Shown here: piece by piece, positions 1 to 10,482 of the stretch
Layout: every line of letters begins with the position of its first letter
How positions within the stretch are numbered: position 1 is the first letter of the stretch
NCBI RefSeq assembly: GCF_007004725.1
Contig: NZ_ML660167.1
Location: 1-64,000, forward strand
Reading direction: 5' to 3'
Origin: Aliikangiella coralliicola
GTDB lineage: Bacteria > Pseudomonadota > Gammaproteobacteria > Enterobacterales > Kangiellaceae
DNA length: 64,000 bases
The notes under the pieces: model-generated
The model's database searches: none
Told to the model about the DNA's origin: nothing
Seen by the model: only the letters and a program-made list of their open reading frames with translations
Program-made: the position numbers and the translations under genes

Positions 1-218
1 TTTGGTCTGACGCAATGAAAGTTGGATATTTTTTAGATGAAGGATATTGGGGGTATTTTGTTCGGCAAGTGGACGAAATTTGCAATAGTCCAGATGAGTT
101 CCATCCATTGCAAGTCCAAGTAGCGAAAGAAGTACAAAAAGTATTTGACGATCCAGAAATACCTGAAAGAGCAAAACTAGATATAGAAAAAAGCCGCGCA
201 GGAGAATATGCCGACTAA
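1..218 (+). CDS. Hypothetical protein, probably truncated by the window start
   Basis: The reading frame is open to the left edge: codons for W-S-D-A precede the first ATG at 15. The visible 67-71 residues are therefore probably the C-terminal end of a longer protein. The part seen is acidic, with no membrane segment or recognised motif. The stop lies 12 bases before the next start, whose ribosome site overlaps the gap, so the two genes are probably co-transcribed. In an accessory region this spacing would fit an effector/immunity pair, but that is only inference. An independent 67-residue protein starting at 15 cannot be excluded. Confidence 0.5.
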   Translation, partial: WSDAMKVGYFLDEGYWGYFVRQVDEICNSPDEFHPLQVQVAKEVQKVFDDPEIPERAKLDIEKSRAGEYAD

Positions 219-230
219 TAGGAGAGCGGT

Positions 231-698
231 ATGGTTGAAACATTTCTAGCTGTATATTTCGAGTGTAAGTCAAAAGAGCAAGTCAGTAATATTTTAAAAT
301 ACTTCGATGAAGAACGTCGTCCAGATTTTGTCGAAGAAGTGGATGAAAGCGAAGGCTTCTTAGTTGAATTGTTCGAGTTTTCAGAGTTTCCTGAAATAGA
401 AAAAGAAAATGATAAAGAATACATCATGTATTTTGGTGATGATGATATTTTATTTGGTTTGCATCCATTGTTTAATCATTTCAATGTGACATTTTCGGGA
501 GCGATAGTCGACGCGGAAGATTGTGAGCGGGAGTATTATTTGATGGTTCACGATAAAGCTAATGATTGTCGAGTATTCGAGCAAACATACATTGTTGGGC
601 AGGATGAAATTCTGGATAAAGAATTGCTAGAGTTGGAGGTTCTGAAAGATAAAATCAAGCTTGTTGCGCAGTATTTTGATAAAAAAAAGTTGCTTTAG
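231..698 (+). CDS. Hypothetical acidic cytosolic protein
   Basis: This 155-residue protein starts at an ATG preceded by GGAG at good spacing, immediately downstream of the gene ending at 218. It is strongly acidic, with runs of Glu and Asp in the first 80 residues, a GDDDILFG stretch in the middle and a basic KKK near the C-terminus. There is no signal peptide or membrane segment. I do not recognise the family. Small acidic proteins translated just after another gene are common as immunity proteins or protein inhibitors, but nothing here proves that role. Confidence 0.7.
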   Translation: MVETFLAVYFECKSKEQVSNILKYFDEERRPDFVEEVDESEGFLVELFEFSEFPEIEKENDKEYIMYFGDDDILFGLHPLFNHFNVTFSGAIVDAEDCEREYYLMVHDKANDCRVFEQTYIVGQDEILDKELLELEVLKDKIKLVAQYFDKKKLL

Positions 699-904
699 AT
701 TGTATGCTTGTATCAATGAAATAGAGCAACATAGATCAAATTCTTTTGATTGCCCTAAATGCTAACAAGAGGATTTAATAGCAGTGAATATAAAATACTC
801 TGAGAGTGGGGCTTGAGCAATATCTTGAAAATATTAATCAATTCAGTAATTTTAGTGAACTGAGTGCTGCCTTGTGAAGCTTTACGTTTATAAGAGAGTT
901 CCCC

Positions 905-1411
905 ATGAACTGGAATGATAAAGGATATGTTTTAACGCAGCTTAAGAATGATGGGCTTCTATTGGAAAGCGCATCGGACGAACTAAAAAATGATGAAGAG
1001 ATTGTTCTAGCTGCGATTGCACAAGACAAAGAATCATTTGTATATGCATCAGATAAATTAAAGAATGACAAAGAATTCGTTGCTAGAGCTATGGAAACAG
1101 AACCTTGGGTTTTCGAATTTGTGAGTGACAATTTACGTGCTGATCCAGACATTGTGCTACAGGCATGCAAAGAAAACTGGATGCTACTCGGGTATGCAGA
1201 TGAAGTTCTCCAGTGGGATGAACAATTTTTAATTAAAGCAATCAAGCATAACCCTCAAATTATTCAATGTACCGACAAAGAGTTTCAAATAAATAATAGA
1301 GAGTTTGTGATTGATGTACTAAAACAAAACCGGGGATTGATAGAAACTGAAGAAGATATTTGTGAGGAGTTAAGGGCTGATGAAGAGGTTGCCAGTTTGT
1401 TGGCCTTATAG
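905..1411 (+). CDS. DUF4116 repeat protein
   Basis: This 168-residue protein consists of tandem units of about 35-45 residues. Each combines a helix with a pattern like L-x-N-D-E-x-V-x-x-A-x-x-x-D: LKNDEEIVLAAIAQD, LKNDKEFVARAMETE and LRADPDIVLQACKEN, then weaker copies to residue 168. This is the DUF4116 pattern, a repeat of unknown function found in bacteria and some protists and often encoded in accessory DNA. The ATG is preceded by a GAGAG ribosome site about 7 bases away. It is cytosolic, with no membrane segment. The repeats may bind a protein partner, which is inference. Confidence 0.75.
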   Translation: MNWNDKGYVLTQLKNDGLLLESASDELKNDEEIVLAAIAQDKESFVYASDKLKNDKEFVARAMETEPWVFEFVSDNLRADPDIVLQACKENWMLLGYADEVLQWDEQFLIKAIKHNPQIIQCTDKEFQINNREFVIDVLKQNRGLIETEEDICEELRADEEVASLLAL

Positions 1412-1559
1412 GCATGTAACAAAATGAATCACATGATTAGTGTGTGATCGAAGTATCGAAGATAAGAGCTCCTGTCATTAGCTATTCAAAAAACTTGGCT
1501 GTTTAACAAATGGTCTGCTAAATGCCTTGAAAATACAACTAACATGAGAAATAACTAAG

Positions 1560-1817
1560 TTGCCTAAATCTGAAAGTACTTTAAGCCTTAAGAAAATTAT
1601 CGTTTGGTTGATTGTTCTGGCATTTATCCGAGAGACGATTCAAGCTGGCTTAAAAGTATTTAATGACCAAGGCGAGGAAACATTTTTCTTGTTAAGAACC
1701 GTCGAGCTAAACTACTACCAGTCAGGCGTCATTTCGCTAACAATCCTGTTAACTATGGCAGGATATTATTTGTACAAAAAAGTATCTGGTTTACCTGAAA
1801 AAGAAAAGGCTGATTAA
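1560..1817 (+). CDS. Small membrane protein with two transmembrane segments
   Basis: This 85-residue frame starts with TTG; the only upstream signal is a weak GAGAAAT. Two hydrophobic segments are visible, at about residues 11-27 (KKIIVWLIVLAFIRETI) and 55-72 (GVISLTILLTMAGYYLYK), separated by a polar loop and followed by a charged C-terminus. It is probably an inner-membrane protein with both ends on the same side. I do not recognise the family. The start is uncertain because no ATG occurs before the second membrane segment. Confidence 0.5.
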   Translation: MPKSESTLSLKKIIVWLIVLAFIRETIQAGLKVFNDQGEETFFLLRTVELNYYQSGVISLTILLTMAGYYLYKKVSGLPEKEKAD

Positions 1818-1929
1818 TTTTATTTTGACATCAACAGGCATTGCGGTAGCATAAGCGACTCAGGATATTGTGAGTTTTCGACTTTTGCTTCGAAAGGAAC
1901 TGTATAAAAGGATTAAAAGGATCCCCCCC

Positions 1930-2322
1930 ATGAAAAATACCATTCGTTTACTAGCAGGACTACTATTATTTTGTGGTGCTTTACAGGCTGCTGAAGATGC
2001 AGAGAGCTATTATAATAAGGCCAAGGAATTCGATAAAAACTCGGATTATCAACAAGCAGTCGTTTGGCATGAAAAAGCAGCGGAATTAGACCATGTAGAA
2101 TCTCAATATATTCTTGGTATTAGCTATTATCGAGGAGAAGGAGTAGAGAAAGACTGGGTGAAGTCTGCCTACTGGTACAAACGAGCGGCTGAGCAAGGAC
2201 ACGCAGATGCGCAGGATGCCCTTGGCAGCATGTATGAAAAAGGAGAGGGGGTTGCAAAGAATAGCGATCAGGCTCACTTTTGGTATCGTAAAGCTGCAGA
2301 ACAATCTCAAGTTAATCCTTAA
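1930..2322 (+). CDS. Exported Sel1-repeat (TPR-like) protein
   Basis: This 130-residue protein begins at ATG 1930, preceded by AAAAGGA about 9 bases upstream. An earlier in-frame GTG at 1870 lacks such a site and would bury the signal peptide. Residues 1-20 form a classic signal peptide (KNTIRLLAGLLLFCGALQA, cleavage after LQA). About three Sel1 units follow, with the G-x-x-Y-x-x-G-x-G-V-x-K-x-x-x-x-A-x-x-W-Y-x-x-A-A-E-Q-G pattern. Sel1 proteins are helical scaffolds for protein interactions, and this one would act in the periplasm. Its length permits only a short solenoid. The partner is unknown. Confidence 0.8.
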   Translation: MKNTIRLLAGLLLFCGALQAAEDAESYYNKAKEFDKNSDYQQAVVWHEKAAELDHVESQYILGISYYRGEGVEKDWVKSAYWYKRAAEQGHADAQDALGSMYEKGEGVAKNSDQAHFWYRKAAEQSQVNP

Positions 2323-2410
2323 TCCAGGTGAATGGCCGTCATTTTTTTAGAAAAAGCTCTATTGTTGCGTAGTCCAATTAAACCAATAGTCTACGCGTCA
2401 AAAATCTGGG

Positions 2411-3232
2411 TTGTACTTTAAATTAATGCCTTCCTCATTGAAGACAACACTATTTTGGCTGAAATTGAGTCTGATGTCGCTAGTACTGCCGGGTATTGGT
2501 CACTTTTCAATTAATCAGTTCAGGCAATCAATTTCTCTCCCAGGCATACTGTTTTTGGGGATCGCTTTAATTGGTTGGAGCGGGTTGTTTTTCTGGAAAA
2601 ATGGAAGCTGGATTTTACTGGCCTGGGTAGGGGCGGTCTATGTCTATGCGTTCGTTGATCTGGTTAGAAAAGCTCGCTCCAAAAGGCTAAACCTACAAAA
2701 AGATATTATAACTGATAGTCTGCCAGTTAGAGGAAGCGCATGGTGGCACACGCTGATTTATGTATGCATTTCCTTAACAATTGCTTTGTTGCTAATTATT
2801 CAGAAGTCTATGTTTTTTGGGTTTCAGATATACCGAATCCCCAGTGCTTCTATGCTGCCTACCTTAAAAGTAGGTGACCTGATTGTCGCAGACACTCGCT
2901 GGTTTTCATTAAAGCAACCTGTGTCGTCTGATATTGTCGTTTTCAAAAGAAGTCAAAAAGATAAGATTTTTTATATCAAAAGGATCATCGTAACAAGCGA
3001 GCAAACAGTAGAAATTAATGATGGTCTGTTGAAGATTAATGGGCAAATCTTTAAGGAAAATATCCGACCTAAATCGTTAAAGAAAAGAAAAATTGCCACG
3101 GATCATTATTTTTTAATAGGTGATAATTTTAATCACAGTTTCGATAGCCGACACTGGGGCGAAATACCCCGGAAAAATATTGTTGGTAAGTATCGACGAA
3201 AGCTCTTCGCTGAGGCGAAACCTGACAGCTAA
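2411..3232 (+). CDS. lepB: Signal peptidase I with an N-terminal membrane extension
   Basis: This serine/lysine-dyad protease cleaves Sec and Tat signal peptides at the periplasmic face. Four family boxes are visible: IPSASMLPTL at about 143-152 (catalytic Ser147), a VVFKR stretch, YIKRII with catalytic Lys190, and GDN...DSRHWGEIP at about 237-253. The first 130 residues hold three or four hydrophobic segments, more than the two of typical LepB. The context is not the usual lepA-lepB-rnc operon, so this may be a second, specialised signal peptidase. The frame begins with TTG; an ATG at 2426 is an equally good start and neither has a clear ribosome site. Confidence 0.88.
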   Translation: MYFKLMPSSLKTTLFWLKLSLMSLVLPGIGHFSINQFRQSISLPGILFLGIALIGWSGLFFWKNGSWILLAWVGAVYVYAFVDLVRKARSKRLNLQKDIITDSLPVRGSAWWHTLIYVCISLTIALLLIIQKSMFFGFQIYRIPSASMLPTLKVGDLIVADTRWFSLKQPVSSDIVVFKRSQKDKIFYIKRIIVTSEQTVEINDGLLKINGQIFKENIRPKSLKKRKIATDHYFLIGDNFNHSFDSRHWGEIPRKNIVGKYRRKLFAEAKPDS

Positions 3233-3303
3233 ATCTTCTTATTTGCCCGTGCAGGAATTGACGCAGGCTCGAAAGTCAACCCACAATCAGCCGTTCAACA
3301 ATG

Positions 3304-4854
3304 CTAATCCGGGTACTGATTTTGAATGGCCACGATTTCAGCCATGTTATGTATCAGAATATGGCTTAGCTCTGGGTCAAAGTGCTTGTCACTTTCTGAT
3401 TGAATAAAATCAATTATTTTACTGAGCGGCCAGGGTTCTTTATAGCAGCGCCGATTGTAGAGTGCATCAAACACGTCGGCAATTGCGGCAATACGTGCGT
3501 GGATACTGATTTCTTCTCCTTTTTTACCATTTGGATAACCTGAACCGTCCCATTTTTCATGGTGTTCCCCGGCAATTTTCGCGCCGATTTGGAGAACTTC
3601 TAATTTTGAATCAGCTAAAATATCGTGGCCTAGTTGTGCGTGGGTTTTCATAATTTCCCATTCATCATCGACCAATTTACCGGGTTTATTCAGGATGCTA
3701 TCGGGAATAGCTATTTTACCAATATCGTGGAGCGGCGCAGCCATGCGAATTATTTCAAGATCCCGTTCATCAAAGCCTGATTTTTTCGCGAGCAGATGGC
3801 AAATTTCTGCCATGCGTTTAACATGAAAGCTGGTTTCTTTTGAACGGCTTTCGACGGCTTCACTTAATCGATAAACAATTTCCCGTTGAGTGATTTCAAC
3901 TTCTTCAAACATGCTAATGTTATCGAAAGCAATACCAATGTGGTTGCAGAAAATCTGTAGCAAATGCCGATCTAACTCGGATAGTTTCGGTAGGCCTTCA
4001 AGATACAAAATGTTCTTTCGCTTCAGGTGAGATCGGTAAACACCAATGAAATATCCGTCAGCGAAATAGTTGCCGTGTTGTTGAAGATGTTCGAGTAATT
4101 TCTGCCGTGTAATATTTTTTACTGCATCTTCAATGTGTTCAGACACAAAATCGCTAAATTTACCAGTTGCGGCCAGTATCTGGTTTTCATCGCCGGATAA
4201 TGTCGCAGCAATTCCTTCTAACTCTCCGTAAAAAGCGCCTTCGCTGACTTTTAGAAGTGCGGTGAGTTGGTCTAATGCTCCCTGGGTTAATTCTCTGAGT
4301 GAATGCTGTGCGAATATTTTTCCAGTTCCGGTGATAATTCCTTCTAACCCGAGTTTATTTCGATGCAGCGCAATAATATCTCGATAGGAGCGAAGGCTTG
4401 AGCACATTAATGTATAAAGTTTGTTCGATGTGAGTTCTGTTTTCTCTTTATAGTCATTAATGTCATAGTCGGTAATAACATCTCTCTCAGGAGCCTGACC
4501 TGGTTGCCCGGTCCTCAAAATTATCCTGACATGATGATCTTTCAGATCTTCCCGTACCCAGCGAGCCAGCTCCAAACCTGCATGATCAGTCTCCATCACA
4601 ACATCGAGTAGCACAACAGCAAAGCTGTTTTCGGACATAACTTGTTTTGCTTCGCTGGCAGAGTACGCAGATTTAATATCGAGGGGAGTATCCTGAAAAG
4701 TAAAATTCCTCAGCGCTAGTTTAGTAACCTGATGAACTTCTGGCTCATCGTCAACGACCAATAAGTTCCAGCTATCTTTAATTTTATTATCTGATTGATT
4801 ATTATCAGAATTATCGTTTTCGTCTTGGAATATCAACTCGTCTGACCCTGTCAT
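3304..4854 (-). CDS. Response regulator with DUF3369 and HD-GYP domains
   Basis: This 516-residue protein is a phosphorylation-controlled cyclic-di-GMP phosphodiesterase. A receiver domain (about 28-155) has the acidic pair D35-D36, phosphoacceptor D84 in VVLLDVVM, and switch lysine K136. A DUF3369 segment follows (about 165-315). The HD-GYP domain (about 320-500) has HDIGK at 376-380 and HHEKWDGSGYP at 431-441, the metal and GYP motifs needed for activity. It is transcribed divergently from a histidine kinase 139 bases away, which is the obvious partner. The architecture is known in marine Gammaproteobacteria. All catalytic residues appear intact. Confidence 0.92.
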   Translation of the reverse strand: MTGSDELIFQDENDNSDNNQSDNKIKDSWNLLVVDDEPEVHQVTKLALRNFTFQDTPLDIKSAYSASEAKQVMSENSFAVVLLDVVMETDHAGLELARWVREDLKDHHVRIILRTGQPGQAPERDVITDYDINDYKEKTELTSNKLYTLMCSSLRSYRDIIALHRNKLGLEGIITGTGKIFAQHSLRELTQGALDQLTALLKVSEGAFYGELEGIAATLSGDENQILAATGKFSDFVSEHIEDAVKNITRQKLLEHLQQHGNYFADGYFIGVYRSHLKRKNILYLEGLPKLSELDRHLLQIFCNHIGIAFDNISMFEEVEITQREIVYRLSEAVESRSKETSFHVKRMAEICHLLAKKSGFDERDLEIIRMAAPLHDIGKIAIPDSILNKPGKLVDDEWEIMKTHAQLGHDILADSKLEVLQIGAKIAGEHHEKWDGSGYPNGKKGEEISIHARIAAIADVFDALYNRRCYKEPWPLSKIIDFIQSESDKHFDPELSHILIHNMAEIVAIQNQYPD

Positions 4855-4993
4855 CAGAAACCTGTATTTTGTTTATGTTCCTTCTATTTATAGTACGGTT
4901 TGTCGTTTTGAGCCATTTTTTTGCTCTGGAAGCCATAATCGTTGTACAGTCATCTATACTTTAATCCAGATAAAGAAAAAGGGTTTAAAAACC

Positions 4994-6919
4994 ATGGGAA
5001 AATCTGGGAAGACTCTCAATTTGATTGCTTACCTGTTTTTGGTGATTTTTTCCTGCCTGGGTAGCGCAGCGGAATCACCCCAGGAAGCCATTAAGAGTGC
5101 GTATATCTATAAATTCCTTAGCTATGTTGAATGGCCGGACGACAGTAATAAAAATACCTTGGTATTAACTTATTTCGGGAAAAACAAACAGTTTTTTGAA
5201 TTGCTTTCAGCCGTAGAAAAAAGAAAAGTCCGCGGTCATTCTATGAAAACTAGGTGGGTGAGAAATATTGCTGAGCTACTCCCCACCGATGTCATTATCG
5301 TTGATCAAAAATTCAATCGCCACCTATCAAAAATTAATTCGCTAATTAAAGATGAACCTGTTCTGGTGATTTCTGACCATGCCAAGGAAAAGCAGTTATT
5401 TGGAATTAATTTTACTTCACTTGAGTCGAATAGAATCGGGTTTGAGATCAATCGTTACAATCTGGTTTACCAAAAACTGAAAGTTTCGACAGATATAGTC
5501 ATTTTAGGGGGAACAGAAATTGAAATTGCGTCTTTGGTTAAGGAAATGGAGTCGGATATTGAGGACAGTCGAGACAAGTTATCTCAAATGGAAAATGAAG
5601 TAATCCAGAAACAGAAACTGCTTGATGAACAAAGCCTGGCATTGAAACAACAAGAGCGACAGTTGGCAGATCTCGATCAAACAATCCGAGGTCAGCGGAA
5701 ATCTTATGACAAACTTAAAAAAGAATACACCGAGCTTAACGCATCGCTGGTTGTTAGTCGAACCGAACTTAATCAAAATAATCAGTTACTGCAAACTAAG
5801 CAAGAAGAGCTGCAACAAAAATCGGTTGCGATTGATGATCTTGCTGAGTTAATCAATCGGAATAAACAACTTTTAATTGAGCAGAGCAACGCATTAAAGA
5901 GCCAAAAGGCTGAATTGACCCAGTCTCAACGTCAACTAGAAAATCAGATGCAAACTCTCAGTCAACAAGAACTGACGCTAAAAGAGCAGAGTTCAACCAT
6001 CAAAACGCAGTCCACAGCCTTGTATGGCTCTATCATTTTGTTGTTATCAATTACTGTATCAGTGGTCATGGTATACCGTGGTTTTCGTATTAAACAAAAA
6101 GCAAATCTTGATCTTGAAAGTAAAAATAACGAGTTGAAAGAAATTAACTTTAAACTGACTCACACTCAAGATCAGTTGGTGGAATCTGAGAAAATGGCCG
6201 CGTTAGGTGGATTGGTGGCAGGCGTTGCTCACGAAATTAATACACCCATTGGTGTTGGCGTAACCTCGTCCAGCCACCTGTTAGACTTACTGAAAAACTT
6301 TAGTCGAATGTATGAAAAAGGTCAGATAAAACGCTCTGACCTTGAGAGTTTACTCGCTGATTTGACTGAATCCGGTGATATCCTTCATCGAAACTTATTG
6401 CGAGCAAGCGGTTTGATCCGAAGTTTTAAACAAGTATCCGCGGATCAAACTAATGAAGAAATCAGAACATTTAATTTGAACGAATATCTCGGAGAGATAT
6501 GTCAAAACTTAAGACATAAGTTAAAACAAAAGAAGCATGAAGTAATCATTGATTGTCCCAAACACTTAAGTATCACATCCTATCCAGGGGCTCTGTCACA
6601 AGTGATTACGAATTTAATTGTTAATTCAGTTATTCACGGTTTTGGTGATAAGACCAATGGTCAAATTGACATTCAGGCGACGCTCGTTGAAGATCAATTA
6701 ATCGTTAACTACCGAGACAATGGTAAGGGAATTCCCGAAGGAACTCGAGAAAAAGTTTTTGATCCTTTTTTTACTACCAATCGGTCGGAGGGAGGAACTG
6801 GTTTAGGTTTACATATTTCATTTAACCTTACTCAAAAGCTGGGCGGTCGTATCAAGTGTTTACCTGCTAGCGAAGGTGCCTATTTTCAAATAACTTTACC
6901 GGTAGTAAAGGAAAAATGA
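4994..6919 (+). CDS. Histidine kinase with YfiR-like periplasmic sensor and long coiled coil
   Basis: This is a 641-residue membrane sensor kinase. A signal segment (1-25) is followed by a YfiR/DUF4154-like domain (about 28-175, with the typical [13 protein letters not shown] opening). A long coiled coil (about 180-335) is rich in Glu, Gln and Lys. A transmembrane helix lies near 343-360. The dimerisation/phosphotransfer box has [14 protein letters not shown] with His413, and the ATPase domain has N, G1 (DNGKGIP) and G2 (GGTGLGLHI) boxes near the end. YfiR domains are usually separate periplasmic proteins that restrain the diguanylate cyclase YfiN. Here the domain is fused to a kinase, opposite an HD-GYP regulator, pointing to cyclic-di-GMP control in response to an envelope signal. 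Confidence 0.9.
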   Translation: MGKSGKTLNLIAYLFLVIFSCLGSAAESPQEAIKSAYIYKFLSYVEWPDDSNKNTLVLTYFGKNKQFFELLSAVEKRKVRGHSMKTRWVRNIAELLPTDVIIVDQKFNRHLSKINSLIKDEPVLVISDHAKEKQLFGINFTSLESNRIGFEINRYNLVYQKLKVSTDIVILGGTEIEIASLVKEMESDIEDSRDKLSQMENEVIQKQKLLDEQSLALKQQERQLADLDQTIRGQRKSYDKLKKEYTELNASLVVSRTELNQNNQLLQTKQEELQQKSVAIDDLAELINRNKQLLIEQSNALKSQKAELTQSQRQLENQMQTLSQQELTLKEQSSTIKTQSTALYGSIILLLSITVSVVMVYRGFRIKQKANLDLESKNNELKEINFKLTHTQDQLVESEKMAALGGLVAGVAHEINTPIGVGVTSSSHLLDLLKNFSRMYEKGQIKRSDLESLLADLTESGDILHRNLLRASGLIRSFKQVSADQTNEEIRTFNLNEYLGEICQNLRHKLKQKKHEVIIDCPKHLSITSYPGALSQVITNLIVNSVIHGFGDKTNGQIDIQATLVEDQLIVNYRDNGKGIPEGTREKVFDPFFTTNRSEGGTGLGLHISFNLTQKLGGRIKCLPASEGAYFQITLPVVKEK

Positions 6920-7073
6920 AAAGGTTATTTTATTATTCAGACTATTATTCCAACCCAGGTTTTATTATTTAGAAATGTTATTTTCCAGAAGTATTGTTGT
7001 TCCAAATGTAACTGTTCCAAATACTATTTCCTCGAATTCAAGATAGTCAAGGTTGGTTCAAATCAAGCGCATG

Positions 7074-7361
7074 CTATTCCTGAATGAATAGCGTTAAAAC
7101 AGCTGACTCGACTAATTCCAGGCTTGGAGCTGAGTTTTTCACTAAGAATACTGTTTCCCTTTTGGAATAGTCGTTGCCGGTGTTGTTGTTGTCACGGTTG
7201 TTACTGTCATAATTGTTATTGGTTTGAGCAGAATAGTCAGTGCCGCCGTTTTGGAGATTATTAGCCTGAGTATTGGCGTTGAATTTATCTCCTGAAGAAA
7301 TAGCAAACAGGGTCGTCGCAATTATTAAGTAAGTCAGGAGAGTTTTTTCTCTAAGTTGCAT
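7074..7361 (-). CDS. Small Asn-rich exported protein, unknown
   Basis: A 95-residue protein is obtained from the ATG at 7361. A longer frame reaching to 7475 would run into the terminator hairpin, so the shorter form is preferred. Residues 6-24 are hydrophobic (KTLLTYLIIATTLFAISSG) and resemble a signal peptide or membrane anchor. A low-complexity stretch rich in Asn, Asp, Tyr and Gly follows (about 28-65), then a short amphipathic C-terminus. The family is not recognised. The ribosome site is weak (AGAGAAACC). It could be a structural or surface peptide, or not a real gene. Confidence 0.45.
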   Translation of the reverse strand: MQLREKTLLTYLIIATTLFAISSGDKFNANTQANNLQNGGTDYSAQTNNNYDSNNRDNNNTGNDYSKRETVFLVKNSAPSLELVESAVLTLFIQE

Positions 7362-7477
7362 TGTGGTTTCTCTAAACAGAAAAAGTGGGTCATGAAAATA
7401 AATGTGAGAGAAGCATAACCGATCAGCCTGAATCAATACTGAATGACTCTGGTTTGCTAGTGTTTGAAGTATCAAAA

Positions 7478-7500
7478 AAGCGAGATGTAAAATCTCGCTT
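7478..7500 (-). terminator. Rho-independent terminator after the MATE gene
   Basis: A perfect 9-base-pair stem (AAGCGAGAT / ATCTCGCTT) with a 5-base loop is followed on the minus strand by a run of five Ts. It lies about 60 bases after the stop of the MATE gene. On the plus strand it is followed by ATAGTTTTTG, so weaker activity in that direction is possible. Confidence 0.75.
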
Positions 7501-7561
7501 ATAGTTTTTGGTCGCTATTAGAAATTGAGAAACCAGAAGCAGATAAACCAGAAATAGACAG

Positions 7562-8968
7562 TCATACTGTTTTTAATTTCCAATGACCAAGTCTGAATAT
7601 ATAAACACTCACCAGCGTCATCAAACTTTCTGCTATTGTAATAGATAGAAAAACGCCCGTTGGACCTAGCTCGAAATATTGCGCAAAAGTATAGGCCATC
7701 GGGATCTGACACATCCAAAAACAGAAAAAGTTTATTTTGGTAGGCGTCATAGTATCTCCTGCGCCATTAAAAGCCTGCACTACAATCATACCAATAGCGT
7801 AAAAGCCATACCCATAACTGATATATCGAAGACAATCGACACCATATTGGATAACCATCTGGTTGTCAGTGAACAAACCAATAATGATTTCAGCAAAGGC
7901 AATAAAAATAATGGCGACGCTTAGCATAAAGTAGACATTGTATTTGGCTAGTTTCCAAACTGATTTTTCTGCGCGTTCAGCTTCTCCAGCGCCCAGGTTT
8001 TGCCCAACCAGTGTAGCCACGGCGTTACTTAAACCCCAGGCCGGAAGAATCGTAAAAATAATGACTCTGATGGCAATCGTATAACCCGCGACCGCGGCGC
8101 TCCCGTAGGAAGACACTAGCCTGACTAGCACCACCCAACTGGCTGTGGCGATGATAAACTGCAAAATACCACCGACAGATACGCGTAATAATCTGGCACA
8201 CACTCCAACCACCAGTTTTAAATTTGCGAGTCCAAGGCGAATACGACTGTCTTTGCCACTTAAATGATAAAGCTGATATAAAACGCCGATTCCTCGACCA
8301 ATGTTTGTGGCAACTGCGGCGCCTGTGACGCCCATTTCCGGGAAAGGCCCGACGCCATAAATGAGTAAAGGATCTAATACAATGTTAATACCATTGGCTA
8401 ACCAAAGTGATCGCATAGCAATAGTGGCATCACCGGCGCCACGAAAGATCGCATTGATTAAGAATAAGTATAAAATGGTGATAGAACCGCCTAACATAAT
8501 ACTGGTGTAGGATTCTCCAACGGCGAGAACGTTATCGCTTGCACCCATAAATATCAGAATATTATCGGCATAGTTAAGCCCAACCAGGCCGACTATTAAG
8601 GCAACTAAAAGTCCAACCCACAAGGTTTGTGCCGCTACGATATTAGCGGCTTCATATTTTTTTTCGCCGATCCGTCTTGCGACCATTGCAGTAACCGCCA
8701 TACTCAGCCCAATTGCGACAGCGTAGAGTAGTGTGATGACGGCTTCGGTCAGGCCGACGACTGCGACTGCATCTGCACCTAAACCTGATACAAAAAAGAT
8801 ATCTGTGATAGCAAATACTGATTCCATCGCCATTTCTAGTACCATCGGCACTGCGAGTAAAAAGGCTGCTTTTCCAATTGAACCTTTGGTGTAGTCTTGC
8901 TGATTGTTACCGGATAGCGCCTGTTTAAATAGTGTAAAAAATGATTCGAGTTTTTTAATATTGGTCAT
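7562..8968 (-). CDS. MATE-family multidrug/Na+ antiporter
   Basis: This inner-membrane exporter has about 468 residues and twelve predicted hydrophobic helices in two six-helix halves. It uses an ion gradient to expel organic cations or drugs. The family look is clear: an N-terminal GKAAFLLAVPMVLEMAMESVF segment with the LxxPM(xx)EM pattern, an AVTAMVARRIGEKKYEAAN loop, and the second-half equivalent AVATLVGQNLGAGEAERAE. I chose ATG 8968 because AAGGAAAA precedes it at good spacing; an in-frame ATG at 8995 would add nine residues. The substrate cannot be read from sequence. It is followed by a strong terminator and appears monocistronic. Confidence 0.9.
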   Translation of the reverse strand: MTNIKKLESFFTLFKQALSGNNQQDYTKGSIGKAAFLLAVPMVLEMAMESVFAITDIFFVSGLGADAVAVVGLTEAVITLLYAVAIGLSMAVTAMVARRIGEKKYEAANIVAAQTLWVGLLVALIVGLVGLNYADNILIFMGASDNVLAVGESYTSIMLGGSITILYLFLINAIFRGAGDATIAMRSLWLANGINIVLDPLLIYGVGPFPEMGVTGAAVATNIGRGIGVLYQLYHLSGKDSRIRLGLANLKLVVGVCARLLRVSVGGILQFIIATASWVVLVRLVSSYGSAAVAGYTIAIRVIIFTILPAWGLSNAVATLVGQNLGAGEAERAEKSVWKLAKYNVYFMLSVAIIFIAFAEIIIGLFTDNQMVIQYGVDCLRYISYGYGFYAIGMIVVQAFNGAGDTMTPTKINFFCFWMCQIPMAYTFAQYFELGPTGVFLSITIAESLMTLVSVYIFRLGHWKLKTV

Positions 8969-10439
<1,471 letters not shown>

Positions 10440-10482
10440 TCATTGCCAGTGTTTGAAAGAACATAATGCCTGAAGGAACATA

